DNA of 64,000 nucleotides from Certhia americana (taxonomy: Eukaryota; Chordata; Aves; Passeriformes; Certhiidae). A model generated the notes under the pieces. It made no database searches and was not told the DNA's origin. It worked only from the letters and a program-made list of their open reading frames with translations. Of this stretch, positions 12,796-25,157 are shown piece by piece (positions within the stretch are counted from its first letter, which is position 1; each line of letters starts with the position of its first letter). The position numbers and the translations under genes were made by a program. The stretch covers positions 62,001-126,000 of the forward strand of contig JAGMWU010000098.1 of NCBI GenBank assembly GCA_018697195.1, in the 5' to 3' direction.

Positions 12796-12975
12796 CATTC
12801 TGGTACAGTTGTGGGCCGAGGCCGAGTTGAAGAAGATGCATGTTGCTGTAGATCTAGTGAGAAAATTGAGCATAAAGAAATGGCAAACTTTGCCCTGGGG
12901 ATAGTCCCAGAGATGGACAGAGAGAACTTTCGCTCTGTGCTAGAACAGCTCATCCTTAAAATGACACGCCAATAA
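12796..12975 (+). CDS. Unidentified 59-codon ORF inside the 11.8-13.4 kb element
   Basis: The frame opens directly after an AG (12794-12795, a possible splice acceptor) and stays open for 59 codons to a TAA at 12973. It has a cluster of three cysteines and a C-terminal part that looks helical and amphipathic (DRENFRSVLEQLILKM). There is no ATG near the start, so it would need splicing or be a remnant. The family is not recognised. A third open frame follows at 12989-13189 from ATG, also unidentified. Confidence 0.2.
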   Translation, partial: HSGTVVGRGRVEEDACCCRSSEKIEHKEMANFALGIVPEMDRENFRSVLEQLILKMTRQ

Positions 12976-13318
12976 GTTGAAATGGCCTATGAAAGCAGCT
13001 GTGAGAAAAACTGCAAGACATAGGAAGAACTTTCACACTGCAAACAGATTTCTTCTTATATCCCGGGTGGCAGACTTGCTTTGTGACATTAAAACCACGA
13101 GAGAACTATTTTCTTGTAAAGAAGTCTCCATAGTATGGCAAGAAAAACTCTTGTCCCTAAGTGAACTGAAGAAACTATTTCAGAAGTAGTAAATTGACTA
13201 AAAGTCCCAAGTTTTTTTGTCTCTATGTTGTCAGTAGAAAAGAATATTGTAGAGAGGGAGGGAAAAGGTGTTCTAAAGGTTTTATTCTGATTTTTCTTAT
13301 TATGTTCCTTTTAACTCT

Positions 13319-13326
13319 GTTAATAA
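13319..13326 (+). terminator. Polyadenylation signal AATAAA of the element
   Basis: AATAAAG lies within TTAATAAAGTTTTC about 85 bases before the proposed CA end of the element, a spacing that fits an LTR R/U5 region. A downstream T-rich stretch is present. Confidence 0.4.
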
Positions 13327-13410
13327 AGTTTTCTTTATACCTTTTCAAATTTAAACATGTTTTGCTTTTTCTCCTAATCCTGTCTCACAGCAAAAAATAA
13401 ACCTACCACA

Positions 13411-16400
13411 TCAATTGGTGCGTTAGCCAGGAAATCTTAAATCGGCAAACATAAACCTCTAGACATAATTAATGTTTCTGTCTAGTTTCAAACTGAAACT
13501 GTGACAGAGATTTATAGTCATCACAGATACTTGTAAGCATTTGCAAAGGTTATGCTACCACTCTCTGATAGCTATTCATACAATTTAACATGTTTAAGTA
13601 CTCCTCCTGGCTTTATGGTCTTATACACGGGGTTTTAGTATGCCATACTGGAGTCGTTATATCAGTATCTACTTCACTACAATGAATGAGGGTTGAGGTA
13701 CAAAAAGTCAGAGAATCTCTGAAAACATAAATAGGTTTATAAAAAGTATAAAACAAATGTAATAGCTTTGCAACTGGATGAATATGTTCACAACTAAGTT
13801 GCTTTCATTAAGAAATGCTGTGTAATTGTTGAAATCATGAAAACATGTTGAAAAATGTAAGTAAATTTTTGTTTTAAAGTTTTACAATGGTGCAGTACTA
13901 AATTAATCCACAGAGGAGCCATAACTGGTTTGCAGAAAACACAGATTTGAAGAACCTAAATAAGAACTTCTGAAGGATGGGAAAGAACCCAAATTCAAGA
14001 ATCTAGACTAGACTTGACACATTCTATAAAAACCTAGAAATCTCCCCTAAGGAGTTTCTGCATCAGCCTATGATACAGACAGCTTACCAAATACACTTCA
14101 TAGAAAGTGCACTCATCTTACAACACATCTCATTGTAAGAGAGGTGAAAGCAGCTATGCGTTATTTCCCTTCACTCAAAATTGTTAAAGGATATTTCTGC
14201 TCATCTTAAAGATAGAGAAAACTATGATTAGTTCTGCCAATCCCATTACAGCAGTATCTCATACCTAAAGCCTGCCTTCCATAGCTCCTCCAGCATCTTT
14301 CATGTCTTTGATCAAAAACAGTCTTTTTATTAACCAATTAAATCTCTAAAAGTGAGAAATGCCACTTCAATCTAAACAATTAAAATATTAACCCTTTGAA
14401 AATAGAGGGATAGAAAAACATTCTTCAGTAGGTCCCTTCTGTAGTGATATTCCTGTTAAATTTTGCAGTTAAAATATCTGGCTCTGTCTTGCACTCAGAA
14501 CCAACGCTGGATTTTAAGTACAGGGGTGCTTTCAACTGCAAATTGTTTGGGACATATATCCAGGATGTTATATTTACCCTTGGAATTAATGAAAAACAAG
14601 GTCATTTTAAATGTTACCAGAGGCAATAAATTACCTCTCCATTAGAAAAGACTTAGGTTACATTTTTCTGTTTGACTGGAAAAGCACAAACCTCACTGAT
14701 AGCAATGTTAGCAAATAAGGTACTGAAAATCTTTGATTACCATGACAGCTCACATTGTTCTATCAAAATCTTTGCAAATTAAAGTGACTAAAGGACATAC
14801 ATAAAAAATAATCAGGGTTTACTTTTGTATCCTTTTTTCGCTTGGTGTTCTAGAAGAGCTAAAGCAAGGAAATACTAACTTGCAAATTCAGTTAATTTTT
14901 ATCTTCTTCCAAAAAAGGAATGCTTTTGCTGTTTAGGTATATTTGGCATTGTCCCTTCCCTATATAAGTCTACAAAATACCTTACATAATAACTTGGTTA
15001 ATTTCCTTATGCCTACAAAGCTCTCTTCTTCTGGACCAAAACTACAGTTAGTTTTCTCTGATCAAAGGATGTAGTGTGTGGGTTTGTTTTTTTTTTCCCT
15101 GTTGCTTCTTTAACCACAAGGATGCAAAAATGCCTACCTCAAGATTTAGAGTAGATCTGTAGTAATCGCACCCACAAGTGAAAAGAAGCTTTTTCAGGAG
15201 GGAACACAACAGCTGTTACACAGCAGACAAGACTATGCAGTAGTTTAAGACAAACAGTGATGGCATCTCTTATTAAACAATATTTAAGCAGGAAATAATC
15301 TTATGTAATTAGCCAACTTGGAACCTGGCCAGGTCACAAGGATTAAGAACTCTTGCAAAAATTTCAGCACACTCTTAGTTAATTGTCCATGAACTTAATT
15401 TAAAATACAGCATATTACTACTGCATATATAGTGCTGTATGCATCAAAACGAGCTGTGACAGACTATTTTCTCAGTATATACATTTTCAAGTTGCACTTA
15501 GGCTATGAATGATATTGCCTTTAGAGTACTTTTAATAATTTTATCCATAAAACACCATCCAGTTGGCTACCTTTAAAGCTACATCAAATTTATGCATATT
15601 GTCTAGCTGATTTTTATATATTAAAACAGAATAATGCAGAATACCAATATTGTGACAGAAGAAGGGTTTTTTGGTTGGTTGGTTGGTTGGTTTGGTTTCT
15701 GGCTTTTTCTTGTTTATTTTAAGATACACATGCTGTTCATATTTATTTAGTTAAGATCTCTCATACCTGCAAAACCTATAGTTTCAAGGCAGAACCTGGG
15801 TTTGCTTACACAGTTCAGATTCTTCAGCTTCTATCTCCTCTCTTAGTCTATCCCTACTGTGTTTGACATGTTGCTAAAGATATTATAAACACATTTCTGT
15901 ACTTTGAGACCTTGGTGATGCATCCATTAACCAGAAAACATGTAAAACAGAGCAAGGATTACTACAAAAAGCTAAGCTGGGGGATAAATGTACTGACACT
16001 TCTCTCCAGCCATTAAGATCATGACTTTTACAACAATACTACTAATTGAAGGAAATACAGAGGACACACGTCTAATGTCCAGAAATGTCCTTAGCATAAC
16101 AGAATCAACCCGTTAGTATACTTAATTTCCCATCCAACATCATAAATCCTATTCTAGGTGAGAGCTATATTGGAAGATAAAATATACAAAGGCCCTTAAA
16201 ACTTACATTGACATGCTCTTTCTTCATTGCCTTATGAACAGTAACTCTTAAATTAAAAAATTACTAATGATTATGTCCCTTTTATAGACAAGGATTGAGG
16301 TAGACAGAACTAAGAGCTGAAATCATAAGCTTGTGATTCTAAATCCTGTGAAGTGCCACCTTCCAAATATTAGAAAAAGGCTTCTTAGAAGTAGTTTTAT

Positions 16401-17800
16401 ACCAAAATTAGTTGTATATGTTGATAAAGAAGAACACGTTCCATAAACTGATAGTTTTCTAGGAATTTATAATACAATTTGTTAGAGTTCAGAAATAATA
16501 CTCCTGAGTGTGACACTATTGCCATTTACAAAAAAAAAAAAAAAAGAAGAGTTTATCCTATTGCCATGTCTTCAGAATCTCTTGCTAACCCATTATTTCT
16601 TAATCTGAGCACATTTTCTGCATCATCCGTTTGATGTCACATCTATTTGCTCTATCTTAGAACCCTCAGAACATTATCACCATGCATGTCACAATGTAAC
16701 TCAAATAAAGATCAAGCTTCTTTCAGGACTACAGAGAGCTGAACTATGAATTTAGATGTTATTATTGCAACTATCAGAACCTGAGTATTTTTTAAAGTGT
16801 TTCTGAAAAGACTGCAACACGTAGTACGGAAATTTTATACTGTTTTGGACATAAGCAGCTAACATTTCTTTGCAGGAAAGCAAGCATGAAAAGGACCTTT
16901 TCTATACTACTGAAAATTCTAAACACCCTACATTTATTGTTATATATTTGGGGATATCTTAGGCAAAAAAAAAAAAGTAACAAAAGGCTACTTAATGTAA
17001 CTGCAATAGTAGAAAGCTGGCATACGTGTATTGATAACACAAAACTTCCACAGTCTTGACCTTTCCTGTACCTTCTCCCTTCCCTCCTTCCAGATTATAT
17101 TAACTTCTTTTGTTGAAAGTTAAAAATGCATAGATTTATTACTATCCGCTACAGAGATCTCTATGACAAAGCCTTACCTAAATCACTTCCTGGCATGGTA
17201 AAACAAATAATTTATGCTTCTGTGAAAGCTCCTAAAAATTATCATAAGTGGGAAAGGTGTATCATGTTTGAACTTTTTGTGACTATAATAGGTAGTATTC
17301 TCAAATTAAGCATGTAATTCCAAATTTTAGCTTCTAAGAATTCAGGGGTCTTATCACATTTTAGTCACAGAAATCAATAAAGATTTCTTTGATGCTTCTT
17401 ATCATTATGTTTTAACATAAACAGAGAAATAAAACAAAAAATCCCAAAACATTCCAAGTGTCTAGTCTTGAATGTCTACATTAACTCATACTCAGCAGAT
17501 AAAAATACACTGCATTTTTATGCAGCTCATAAAAGATTGCATGTGCCCATGAAGTGCAATAATTAAAAATAACCTCGATGCTTTTCCCAGTACGTTTAAC
17601 AGGCTATATATACTTAATTCAATCTCATTTTCTATAGTACTTTAGCAGTTTTGGAAAAACTTTAAACAGCTATTAAAATAAAATAATTAAAAAAAAAAAA
17701 AAGTGGAATATCTTTAGACTTAATTACAAGATCTTGCATCTTTTTTCTGGCTTTACCTTATTAATGGCCCTTGGCCCACACTCAGCTGTGGCTGTAATTT
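13411..17800. other. AT-rich spacer, no gene seen
   Basis: No exon-like sequence was found. It contains short poly-A and poly-T tracts and a small GGTT microsatellite at about 15671-15697. The remaining open frames are short and without coding character. Confidence 0.55.
15671..15697. repeat. (GGTT)n microsatellite
   Basis: Short tandem array TTGGTTGGTTGGTTGGTTGG with an imperfect right edge. Confidence 0.9.
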
Positions 17801-18520
17801 CCATCTGCCGAAGACAGTGCACTTATCGGAGCCGCCCTGGGTGCCCACAGTGTTGCACCCCAGGGGAGAGGCAGCGCGCCACACAGGCTTGAGAGGCGGG
17901 GTGCCCGCCGAGCCCCGGGCGGCTGCAGCAGCGCTGTCCCCTCACACCCACGGCTCCAGCTGCCCTGTCCCCCTCACACCCACGGCTCCAGCTGCGCTGT
18001 CCCCCTCACACCCACGGCTCCAGCTGCCCTGTCCCCCTCACACCCACGGCTCCAGCTGCGCTGTCCCCTCACACCCACGGCTCCAGCTGCGCTGTCCCCC
18101 TCACACCCACGGCTCCAGCTGCGCTGTCCCCTCACACCCACGGCTCCAGCTGCCCTGTCCCCTCACACCCACGGCTCCAGCTGCGCTGTCCCCTCACACC
18201 CACGGCTCCAGCTGCGCTGTCCCCTCACACCCACTGCTCCGAGGGCCCGGCCGCTGACGCCTGGGCAGGCGCGGAGGGAGCGTCACCGCCCTGCGCCGTG
18301 AGGGGACCGAAGCCTCGGCGGCTCGGCGCCGTTCCGCATGCCGTCGGGCCGCCGTGGCCCGCACCGGGCCCGTGAGGGCAGCAACGATGGCCTGCAGTGA
18401 TGGCCTGCACTGCGGCCCGGCATGCAGGTGAGCAGAAATGGCCTGCCCTGCGGCCCGGCTGTTGAGGGCAGCGTGGCCTCACAGCCCAGTTGCACAGCAA
18501 GGCAGCTTGGGCAGGTGGCC
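17800..18520. promoter_or_regulatory. GC-rich, CpG-containing block around a minisatellite
   Basis: About 700 bp of GC-rich DNA in an AT-rich setting. It holds the 17931-18240 minisatellite and, to its right, CpG-rich single-copy sequence with imperfect repeats of GCGGCCCGG. A strong + strand donor TGCAG|GTGAGC occurs at 18427/18428. It could be a CpG-island promoter for an unannotated + strand transcript, or simply a GC-biased minisatellite domain. No TATA box or start motif is evident. Confidence 0.35.
17931..18240. repeat. Minisatellite, 10 copies of a 31/32-bp GC-rich unit
   Basis: The unit reads CTGTCCCCTCACACCCACGG followed by CTCCAGCTGCG. Ten tandem copies are present, the last with CACTGCTCC in place of CACGGCTCC. 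Copies vary at two places: GCG or GCC after CAGCT, and four or five Cs after CTGT. Five-C (32-bp) units lie mostly at the left and four-C (31-bp) units at the right. The run is open in one frame, but shifts in unit length make coding unlikely. Confidence 0.95.
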
Positions 18521-19018
18521 TCAGGCTGAGCGGACCCTGTCTTTCGGAGTTTGTGCTTCCTCTGCCAGACTAGCTGCAGAGTGACTGAAGCACTTGAATC
18601 CAAGTCCCGTCTTGGTTATTAAACTATAACTTTGCTTGAAGGTGGGTACTGCTCATACAAGTTTGACTGGAGGTGACTTCATGCTCAACTGGAGTGGTTT
18701 ATTGGACAATTAAATTTTCTCACCTACTTCATTGGCAAGGATTCTTCTTCTTCAAAGAAGGCAAATAGGTGTATTTGCTTCTTAAAAGGCTGTGTTTTGT
18801 GAAAACACTATGAAAAAGCTGGAGTAATGGCAAAGAATTATTAAAAAGGCTTGATCTCTACTTGATGTACTATCTGCTCTCAAAAATCCGTGTTGGTAGA
18901 GGCAGTTCAACAAGATTGTCTAGCATTGAACATGGTTTAAAAGTAAGAAGAAACTGCCAACAAATGGCAATTTTCCTTTGCAGACTAACCTGAAATGATC
19001 TCATTCTGTGTATTTCAG

Positions 19019-19079
19019 TGCACATAGAAGGTAGAAATGAATTCTAGAGATGCTGATGACTGCAAGAGGAAAGATCAAG
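19019..19079 (+). ncRNA. Candidate internal exon of an unannotated + strand transcript
   Basis: A 61-base segment is bounded by a good acceptor (TCTGTGTATTTCAG|TGCAC) and a good donor (GATCAAG|GTAAGC). It lies about 600 bp downstream of the GC-rich block with its own donor at 18428. It contains an ATG at 19037 followed by 14 open codons (MNSRDADDCKRKDQ), which would continue in frame into a possible exon after the acceptor CTCTCTTGCAG near 19693. The splice sites are seen; transcription is not. It may be a lncRNA exon or a chance pair. Confidence 0.25.
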
Positions 19080-19950
19080 GTAAGCCTCAGACAACTTTAA
19101 GAGGTTACTAAATAGTATCATTATAGTTCTTTAGTCAAGAGATTAGATGATGTCGAGGAAACTGCTGTCAAAGAATTCTCATAGTTATATTTGAAACCCA
19201 TCATTAAGCAAGTCCTCAATAGTTTATCTTTTCCTTCTATTTATTAGGAAAAGGTGTTTATTAAGAGTTCACTGAACTTGTGAACCCATTCTTACCAAGC
19301 ATTAATTTTCTCTCATAGAAAGTGCAAAAGTATACTCTTCTGCTGTTAGACCATGAGCTATGCATTATATTTTGCTAATATTTTCCATTCACTCTACCAA
19401 GCAGTTCAGTTAAAAATACAGGGTTTTGTTTTCCCCAGTGTCAAATATATTAGTTCCATTCTCTGGGCCACCCTAACTTCCATTGATTTGTCTCAAGCCA
19501 AGTGAATTGACAAAAATAATTTGAGTTTTGATTTCTTTGCCCTACTTCTGCTGAATAATATTCATTTTATTGACTGATACTAGGTCCTTTCATAAAAGTG
19601 TGCGTTCTATAAGCACAACAAGGGTATTTAGTATTGGCTATTAAGTTACTTCTTACAGTTGTCTAAGACTTATCTTGATCTCCTCTCTTGCAGTCATCAG
19701 CATCTATAGATTTCTTGGTTTGTTTCTTCTGTGTGCACTGAAATATATGGAACCAAAAGAAGTTGGGGGGGGTGCAGATTCCTTGTTCTGGCCAGCCTAA
19801 GCTTCCTACTCAATTTGAGGAAGTTGATAAATACGGCTTTTTTGTTCTCAAGTCCAAATATTAGTTGTATTTCAACTATGACTAAGTTGAAAGCCCAGCA
19901 CAACTAGTGCACTAAATAGCTTAGGTTTTGAAAGTTCAGCTTGATGCATT

Positions 19951-20395
19951 TGATGCCTTCTCAAGGCTGACCTGGAACAGAGACTAGACAGGGCAAAAGG
20001 ATAAAGTAGGGATTTATTAAAAGGTCTCAATGGGTACTCTTGGGCCACACAAGAGTCCAGCCAGACCACACACAAGATGCCCCAAAGTGGTCACAAAATG
20101 GCCCCCCGGGTCACGAGGTCTCACATTTTTATAAGTTCTGGTCCATTAGCGTATTAGAATCGATTGTCCAACCACAGCTGCTGGTTATGAAGCTCCATCC
20201 TCCTTTTTTTCTTCTCACTTCACCATTGTTTTTGTTCTTGGGCTTGAAAGTTGTCCTTGATATCAAACTAGAGAAGGAATTATTTGTCTATCTGCACTGC
20301 AAAGAGAGCTCAGTAGCACTGAATATGAAACCTAAAACTACTCAGAGAACAGCACAGAGTCTAAAAAAACATAATAGCTAAAACCTAAGGCATCA
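19951..20395 (-). mobile_element. Solo LTR of a bird endogenous retrovirus, - strand
   Basis: The ends form an inverted repeat, TGATGCC at the left and GGCATCA at the right. On the - strand an AATAAA signal (plus-strand TTTATT near 20012) lies near the 3' end, giving the orientation. The stretch around GGTACTCTTGGGCCACACAA is of a kind I associate with passerine LTRs. No clear target-site duplication is visible, and no retroviral coding sequence flanks it. Confidence 0.55.
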
Positions 20396-23300
20396 CAGTC
20401 AGCCCTGGAAATTAAATCTTCCACATCTGCCCATATGTTCTTAATTTGAGTGGACATGAGTTGGTGTTCATGAGATTCTCTTTAATCTGATCTGTTTAAA
20501 CTGCCATCACATTCTGTAGTTTCAGTTATATGGAATCCCAGAATGGTTAGAGTGAAAGATCATCTCATTCCTATGAATATTAAGATGTATGCAGAGTAGT
20601 AAGTGCAGCCACTCAAAATTCCAGATAGCCCTCTTTTGTGAATGTTTGAAAATCCACACCAGAGGACAGTACTGGGTTTGCTTATATGCACAAGATCTTC
20701 ATCACAAAAGACAACTACATATTGATGTGTATGTCTAATAACACTTCAAGGCAGTAGGGATTTGGATAGCCAAGAAAGAGGCATCTGGCTTCCTAAACTC
20801 TGGGTGGCAGCTATAAAACAAGAAAGAGAGAACTGACTTTTGGAGGGGAAGAGGGAAAATTGACAACTTTGATTCATATTCTGTCGGTTTAAATTTTTCA
20901 GAAAACTGAACAGACAGAAATCTAAGATTCATCTTTCTGAAAAGGACTACAAAGTTGACAGCTAATTAAATGTCAGTCACCCATGAAGCTGAGCAGGCCT
21001 AAGGACTGAAAATTAACATATTATAGAAATAATCCTGTACTACTTTATGGGCCTTAGATTCTACCTTTATAACAAAAAAAATATTTTCAAGACTGCACAG
21101 ACAAGCTTTCTGAGCTAAGAATAAACAGGACTAAAACCCGTGTGTGACATCAGTTTGGCCTCTTTGTTCTCATGAGCTTATTATTCTAGTGTAGTTTGGT
21201 GGGGTATTAGACAAAGGAGGCAGTTGTCTATTCAATTCCTGAACCAGTTTCTGCAGAAGTTGGAACCACAGAATGAATGAAATATTGAGTTGTTGGTCTT
21301 AAAGTTAAGGAAAATGAAAACCACACTGGAAAGCAAGATTTCTGTCTCAGCCTCTGACATAAAATATTTTTTATTACACTGAACGTTCAGTAATTAATCT
21401 TTATTACCTAAATATGCAGTTTAACCACCTATTTTCTAAAATAATAGGGTATCCACCAGCTTCCATTCACAGAAATTTAGAGCTGTTTTCCAAGCAAAGA
21501 TCTTCACCAAACACAGGTGCTTCACCTGAGCATCTGAACTAGTCAAGCAAAGTTGGCAAATACATATTTTAATATGCCACATATGAAAACCAGTAAAATC
21601 ATTCCTAATACATATAAACTAGCATGTCAAATCAGGACTACTTATTCCAGAATCAACTGTCACATAAACATGGTCTCATATATGGCCTAATGACCATATT
21701 ATTAAGAATTAGTTTAAATTCATGTCTGCTCTTGTTCCAGATTAATTTTCAGCTGTAAAAAAATCATTTCTTAGAGTCTGCTTCTTGTCTCTGAATTGAT
21801 AAATTCCTCATGTGCCTTAATAATGTGTATGTTACTACCGTACAAGTAGAAGCATGATGTCCTTCATTTTGTACACACAAGCAACTGTGATAATCTGGCT
21901 TTGTATTTTGACTTAAGTTGCTTTCCAACAGGGCAATTGGTTAACAGTCAATCCAATAACAAACACATAAAGATTTATTTAAAATACCGCCTTGTAATCT
22001 GATCTGTATTGCCATTGTTACAATTACACAGCAGCAATTTGAGACCCATGACTAGAGAAGTGTTTCATTAAAGATTCCTTTTTTTTAGACTGCTGGAATT
22101 TTTGATGGAGTGATTTTACTTATGTATCTCAATCCAAAGGTAATTTTCATTACTGCTTTGTAAGCATGGCAAATTAAATCAAAAATATTTTTTCTAATTC
22201 CATGTTCTGTGAAAAGGTAGTGAATCTATTTTATTTTGTCTCTAATTTCAGGAGTACTTTTGTCTCTATAAATTAAACATTTGGTCTTCCATTTAAAAAT
22301 CCAACTTGTTCAAGGAAACTGAATTTAAAAATAGGTATTTTAGTCTTAGAACTATGTAATAACCCTTGCATTGATTCTGTGCTCTATCTCCTATTAACCT
22401 TCTGTTAACTACAGCAAAAAAGAGAGGGAAAAGAAGAGAGGAAAAGAAGCTAGGCTTTGATAGTTCCGCTAACCACTGAGCTATTTTATTTTGTGTTTAT
22501 TGATGTTCTTTAAAAGAAATCTGAATATTTATGCCTGCACAAAATGCAAGTTTTCAGTGAAAAGAGCAATCAGGAAGGCATTATTTCCATGAGGTTTTGT
22601 CCTTTGACTCCTCTTTTATCACAGTAGTCCAGTTTGTCCCATGATCCCTTTGGTATACTTTGCAGGACTGGGGACAACATATGTTATGCTAATGTAAATC
22701 CACGGCCAGGAGGTTTGTTCCAACCAGAATGTACAGCATATGCATCCTGCATTCTTTTCTTCACTCAAAGTACTAATTCTTATTGTTCTCCTTCATGCCT
22801 GGAAAGATATAGCCACCAAACGAGGCCTTCAACAAGTTTTCTTGCTGTCTGCTTTTACTGCTCGCTCAGAATCTCCAGTTAGCCTCACTGTCGCAACAAG
22901 CAACTTCTCTCTTTGTCTGTTCAGGCTCAGATCTAGTAATCTCCGCTCCTACACACCCTGGGTTTATCACTCAAATGGCTACTATTATTTTGGCATTTGC
23001 CTTTGCACAGTCACTGATTTCCAGAAAACTTGCAGAAACACAGATTTCTATCCATCTTTCAAAATGGGTTGAAATTGGTCAAGACAGTAAACAATGGGAC
23101 TGGCAGGGCATTTGTATGAACCTCGTTTTCCGTGGGAAGGCATGATTAAATTATTTCTCTCGACCGTGTTCGTGCAAGTACTGTCACCTCTGCAGGGGTC
23201 AGTGGCTCCAGATACAGGATAAGCAGAGATAAACAGTTGCCCCCTTTCAGAACCCTTCCCCATCAAAGTCTGTCTGTCCATCAGACCTGGGCACATCCAC

Positions 23301-25044
23301 TGCTAGGATTTACAAGAAGTATGTAACAAAACACTGGAATTTATGTATGCTGTTAACATTAGACATGTAAATGTGAAAGAAAAAGTAGTCAGTGAATGGC
23401 TTACATAATAATTCTTGTCTTTTTCAAGTAAAAAAAAAGGTGCCAACCAGGAATGGCAGAGGTTGAAAGTAAACCTTACTGGAAAGGCAGCAGGAGGCAG
23501 ATGTGTGCAAGGACAAAGGAAGAAGGCAGGCAAAACCACACAGGTATTTTAGAGAGCCATGAGTTTCTGATATCTGCAAAAGATCATTCCCAATATAAAC
23601 CGAGGAATGTTGTGCGAGGAAAAATTAGTTAGGGCTATGAAAAGAAATATCTTAACAGAATTCGTTTCAAATAATTTTTAAAATACTTACTCTGATCTTC
23701 ACTTGAAGTTAATTTCCTCAGCAGGTGCAGAAGCTCATAAAGGTGTACTTTAACACAATGTACTCAAACTAACAGACTGGCTTACTACTTTAAGTAGACA
23801 AGACTGTGGTGTAAAACTCTTTAGCAATCATCTAGACAAAGGAAACAATTGCCATACACCGTAAATAGTTTCAGAAAGGTTTCATTTTAAGTAGGTAATT
23901 GGTAAGAAGGCCACTGACTCCTTGCATTTGCATGTTTCCCAGTAGCATGATACTACAGCTGTTTTGCTGTCCTTAATGGATTCATACAGAGAACTGCACA
24001 CTCCTCCAAGAATGTGTAAGTATTGATATTCTTTTATTGCAGATCATTGGATAAGATGCTGAGATAGATATAATTTTTAAATGCAATACTTTTAGTACAA
24101 AATGGAGGTAATCCCCCCAAAATAATGAGACTCTTTTTTCTATTTTTTGCATTATTCCTATGCTTTCTTCCATTAGGTTTTTTTCCATGTGCTAAAGACA
24201 CACATTTCTCATGTTTATTCTTTTTTACTTTGGCAATTCTGATGGTTTCTCCTGTCTTGATTTGTTGGTTCTAACAGGATACACCCTTCCCTCATTATAA
24301 AGTACCAGTGGAAAGAAGCATTTATTCGGCAAAAGTAGGTAAGAAGTAAAATAAATAGTTGGTCTAGTATAGTGTAAACAAGCTACTCCATATTTGGAGG
24401 ACTCACAAATCAACCAATATGTATATACAAACAAAGAGGAAGCAAAGAACACAGAAAACAATTCTACTAACCTCAGGAAGAGATGTGCAACAGAAGTTGG
24501 ATGGAATAAGCAGACTGTGATTAAGTGAATTATGGTATTAGTGATTATTTTTTCCCCTTGTCATAATGTCATTTTTTTCTATGGGCAATGGACTTAGCTC
24601 ACAGTGCAGGAATTTTTTCCAAATGCTGTATATACAATACTGCCATGTCTTAGCACATGAGTGAAGGTGAACACAGAGCCCCACCAATGTCACCAATATC
24701 TCAGGCCAGGATAATAACTACCCAACTGATGGGAAGTCACTGCAAAAAGCACCAAACTTACTAGTAAACAAATCTTTGGAGAGGCATAATTTAACCTTTA
24801 TTTTAGTCTGAGGCCAAACCCAGCAATTTAGATTCTTATAAAGCACTTAATATTATGCCAGGTAAATAGGCACCAGTGAGCTCAACGCTTTGAGCATTGA
24901 TTTTACCAAGACTTTAAAAATCCCGTGTGAATCTTCAGATGGCGCTAGGCTTTTAAAAGTCTAGAATTGTTTCCTAAATGAGCTGTGACAGAAATTCTGA
25001 GAAGGTGTAATATGCAAACTCAGTTCTGTTCAGGTCACCTGTGG
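20396..25044. other. AT-rich spacer, no gene seen
   Basis: Mostly unique sequence. Open frames near 22634-23072 and 23048-23539 overlap on several frames and lack splice or coding support. No repeat family could be named. Confidence 0.5.
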
Positions 25045-25157
25045 CCTTCCCTTCCCTTCCCTTCCCTTCCCTTCCCTTCCCTTCCCTTCCCNNNNNNNNN
25101 NCCCTTCCCTTCCCTTCCCTTCCCTTCCCTTCCCTTCCCTTCCCTTCCTTCCCTTCC
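25045..25157. repeat. (CCCTT)n microsatellite with a 10-N gap
   Basis: A pure pyrimidine pentamer array interrupted by 10 N at 25092-25101, ending in CCTTCCGTCCGTC. The true repeat number is unknown because of the gap. Such homopurine-homopyrimidine tracts can form triplex DNA and commonly break assemblies. Confidence 0.97.

Larger units (their letters stand above)
11800..13410 (+). mobile_element. LTR-like retroelement with a GC-rich 5' half
   Basis: It begins TGTCCTGGG and could end at CTACCACA (13401-13410), the TG...CA form of retroviral LTRs. A polyadenylation signal AATAAAG lies at about 13321. Just past the end, TGGTGCGTTAGCCAGGA resembles a tRNA primer-binding site; it matches the tRNA-Phe type at about 13 of 18 positions by eye. 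The 11930-12480 part is GC-rich and contrasts sharply with the surroundings. No target-site duplication is obvious. A length of 1.6 kb is long for one LTR, so it may instead be an LTR plus other sequence, or a retrocopy. Confidence 0.45.

Noticed and set aside
17817..18257. 146-codon frame through the minisatellite
   Set aside because: It is a translation of the tandem 31/32-bp repeat, with no splice or start support.
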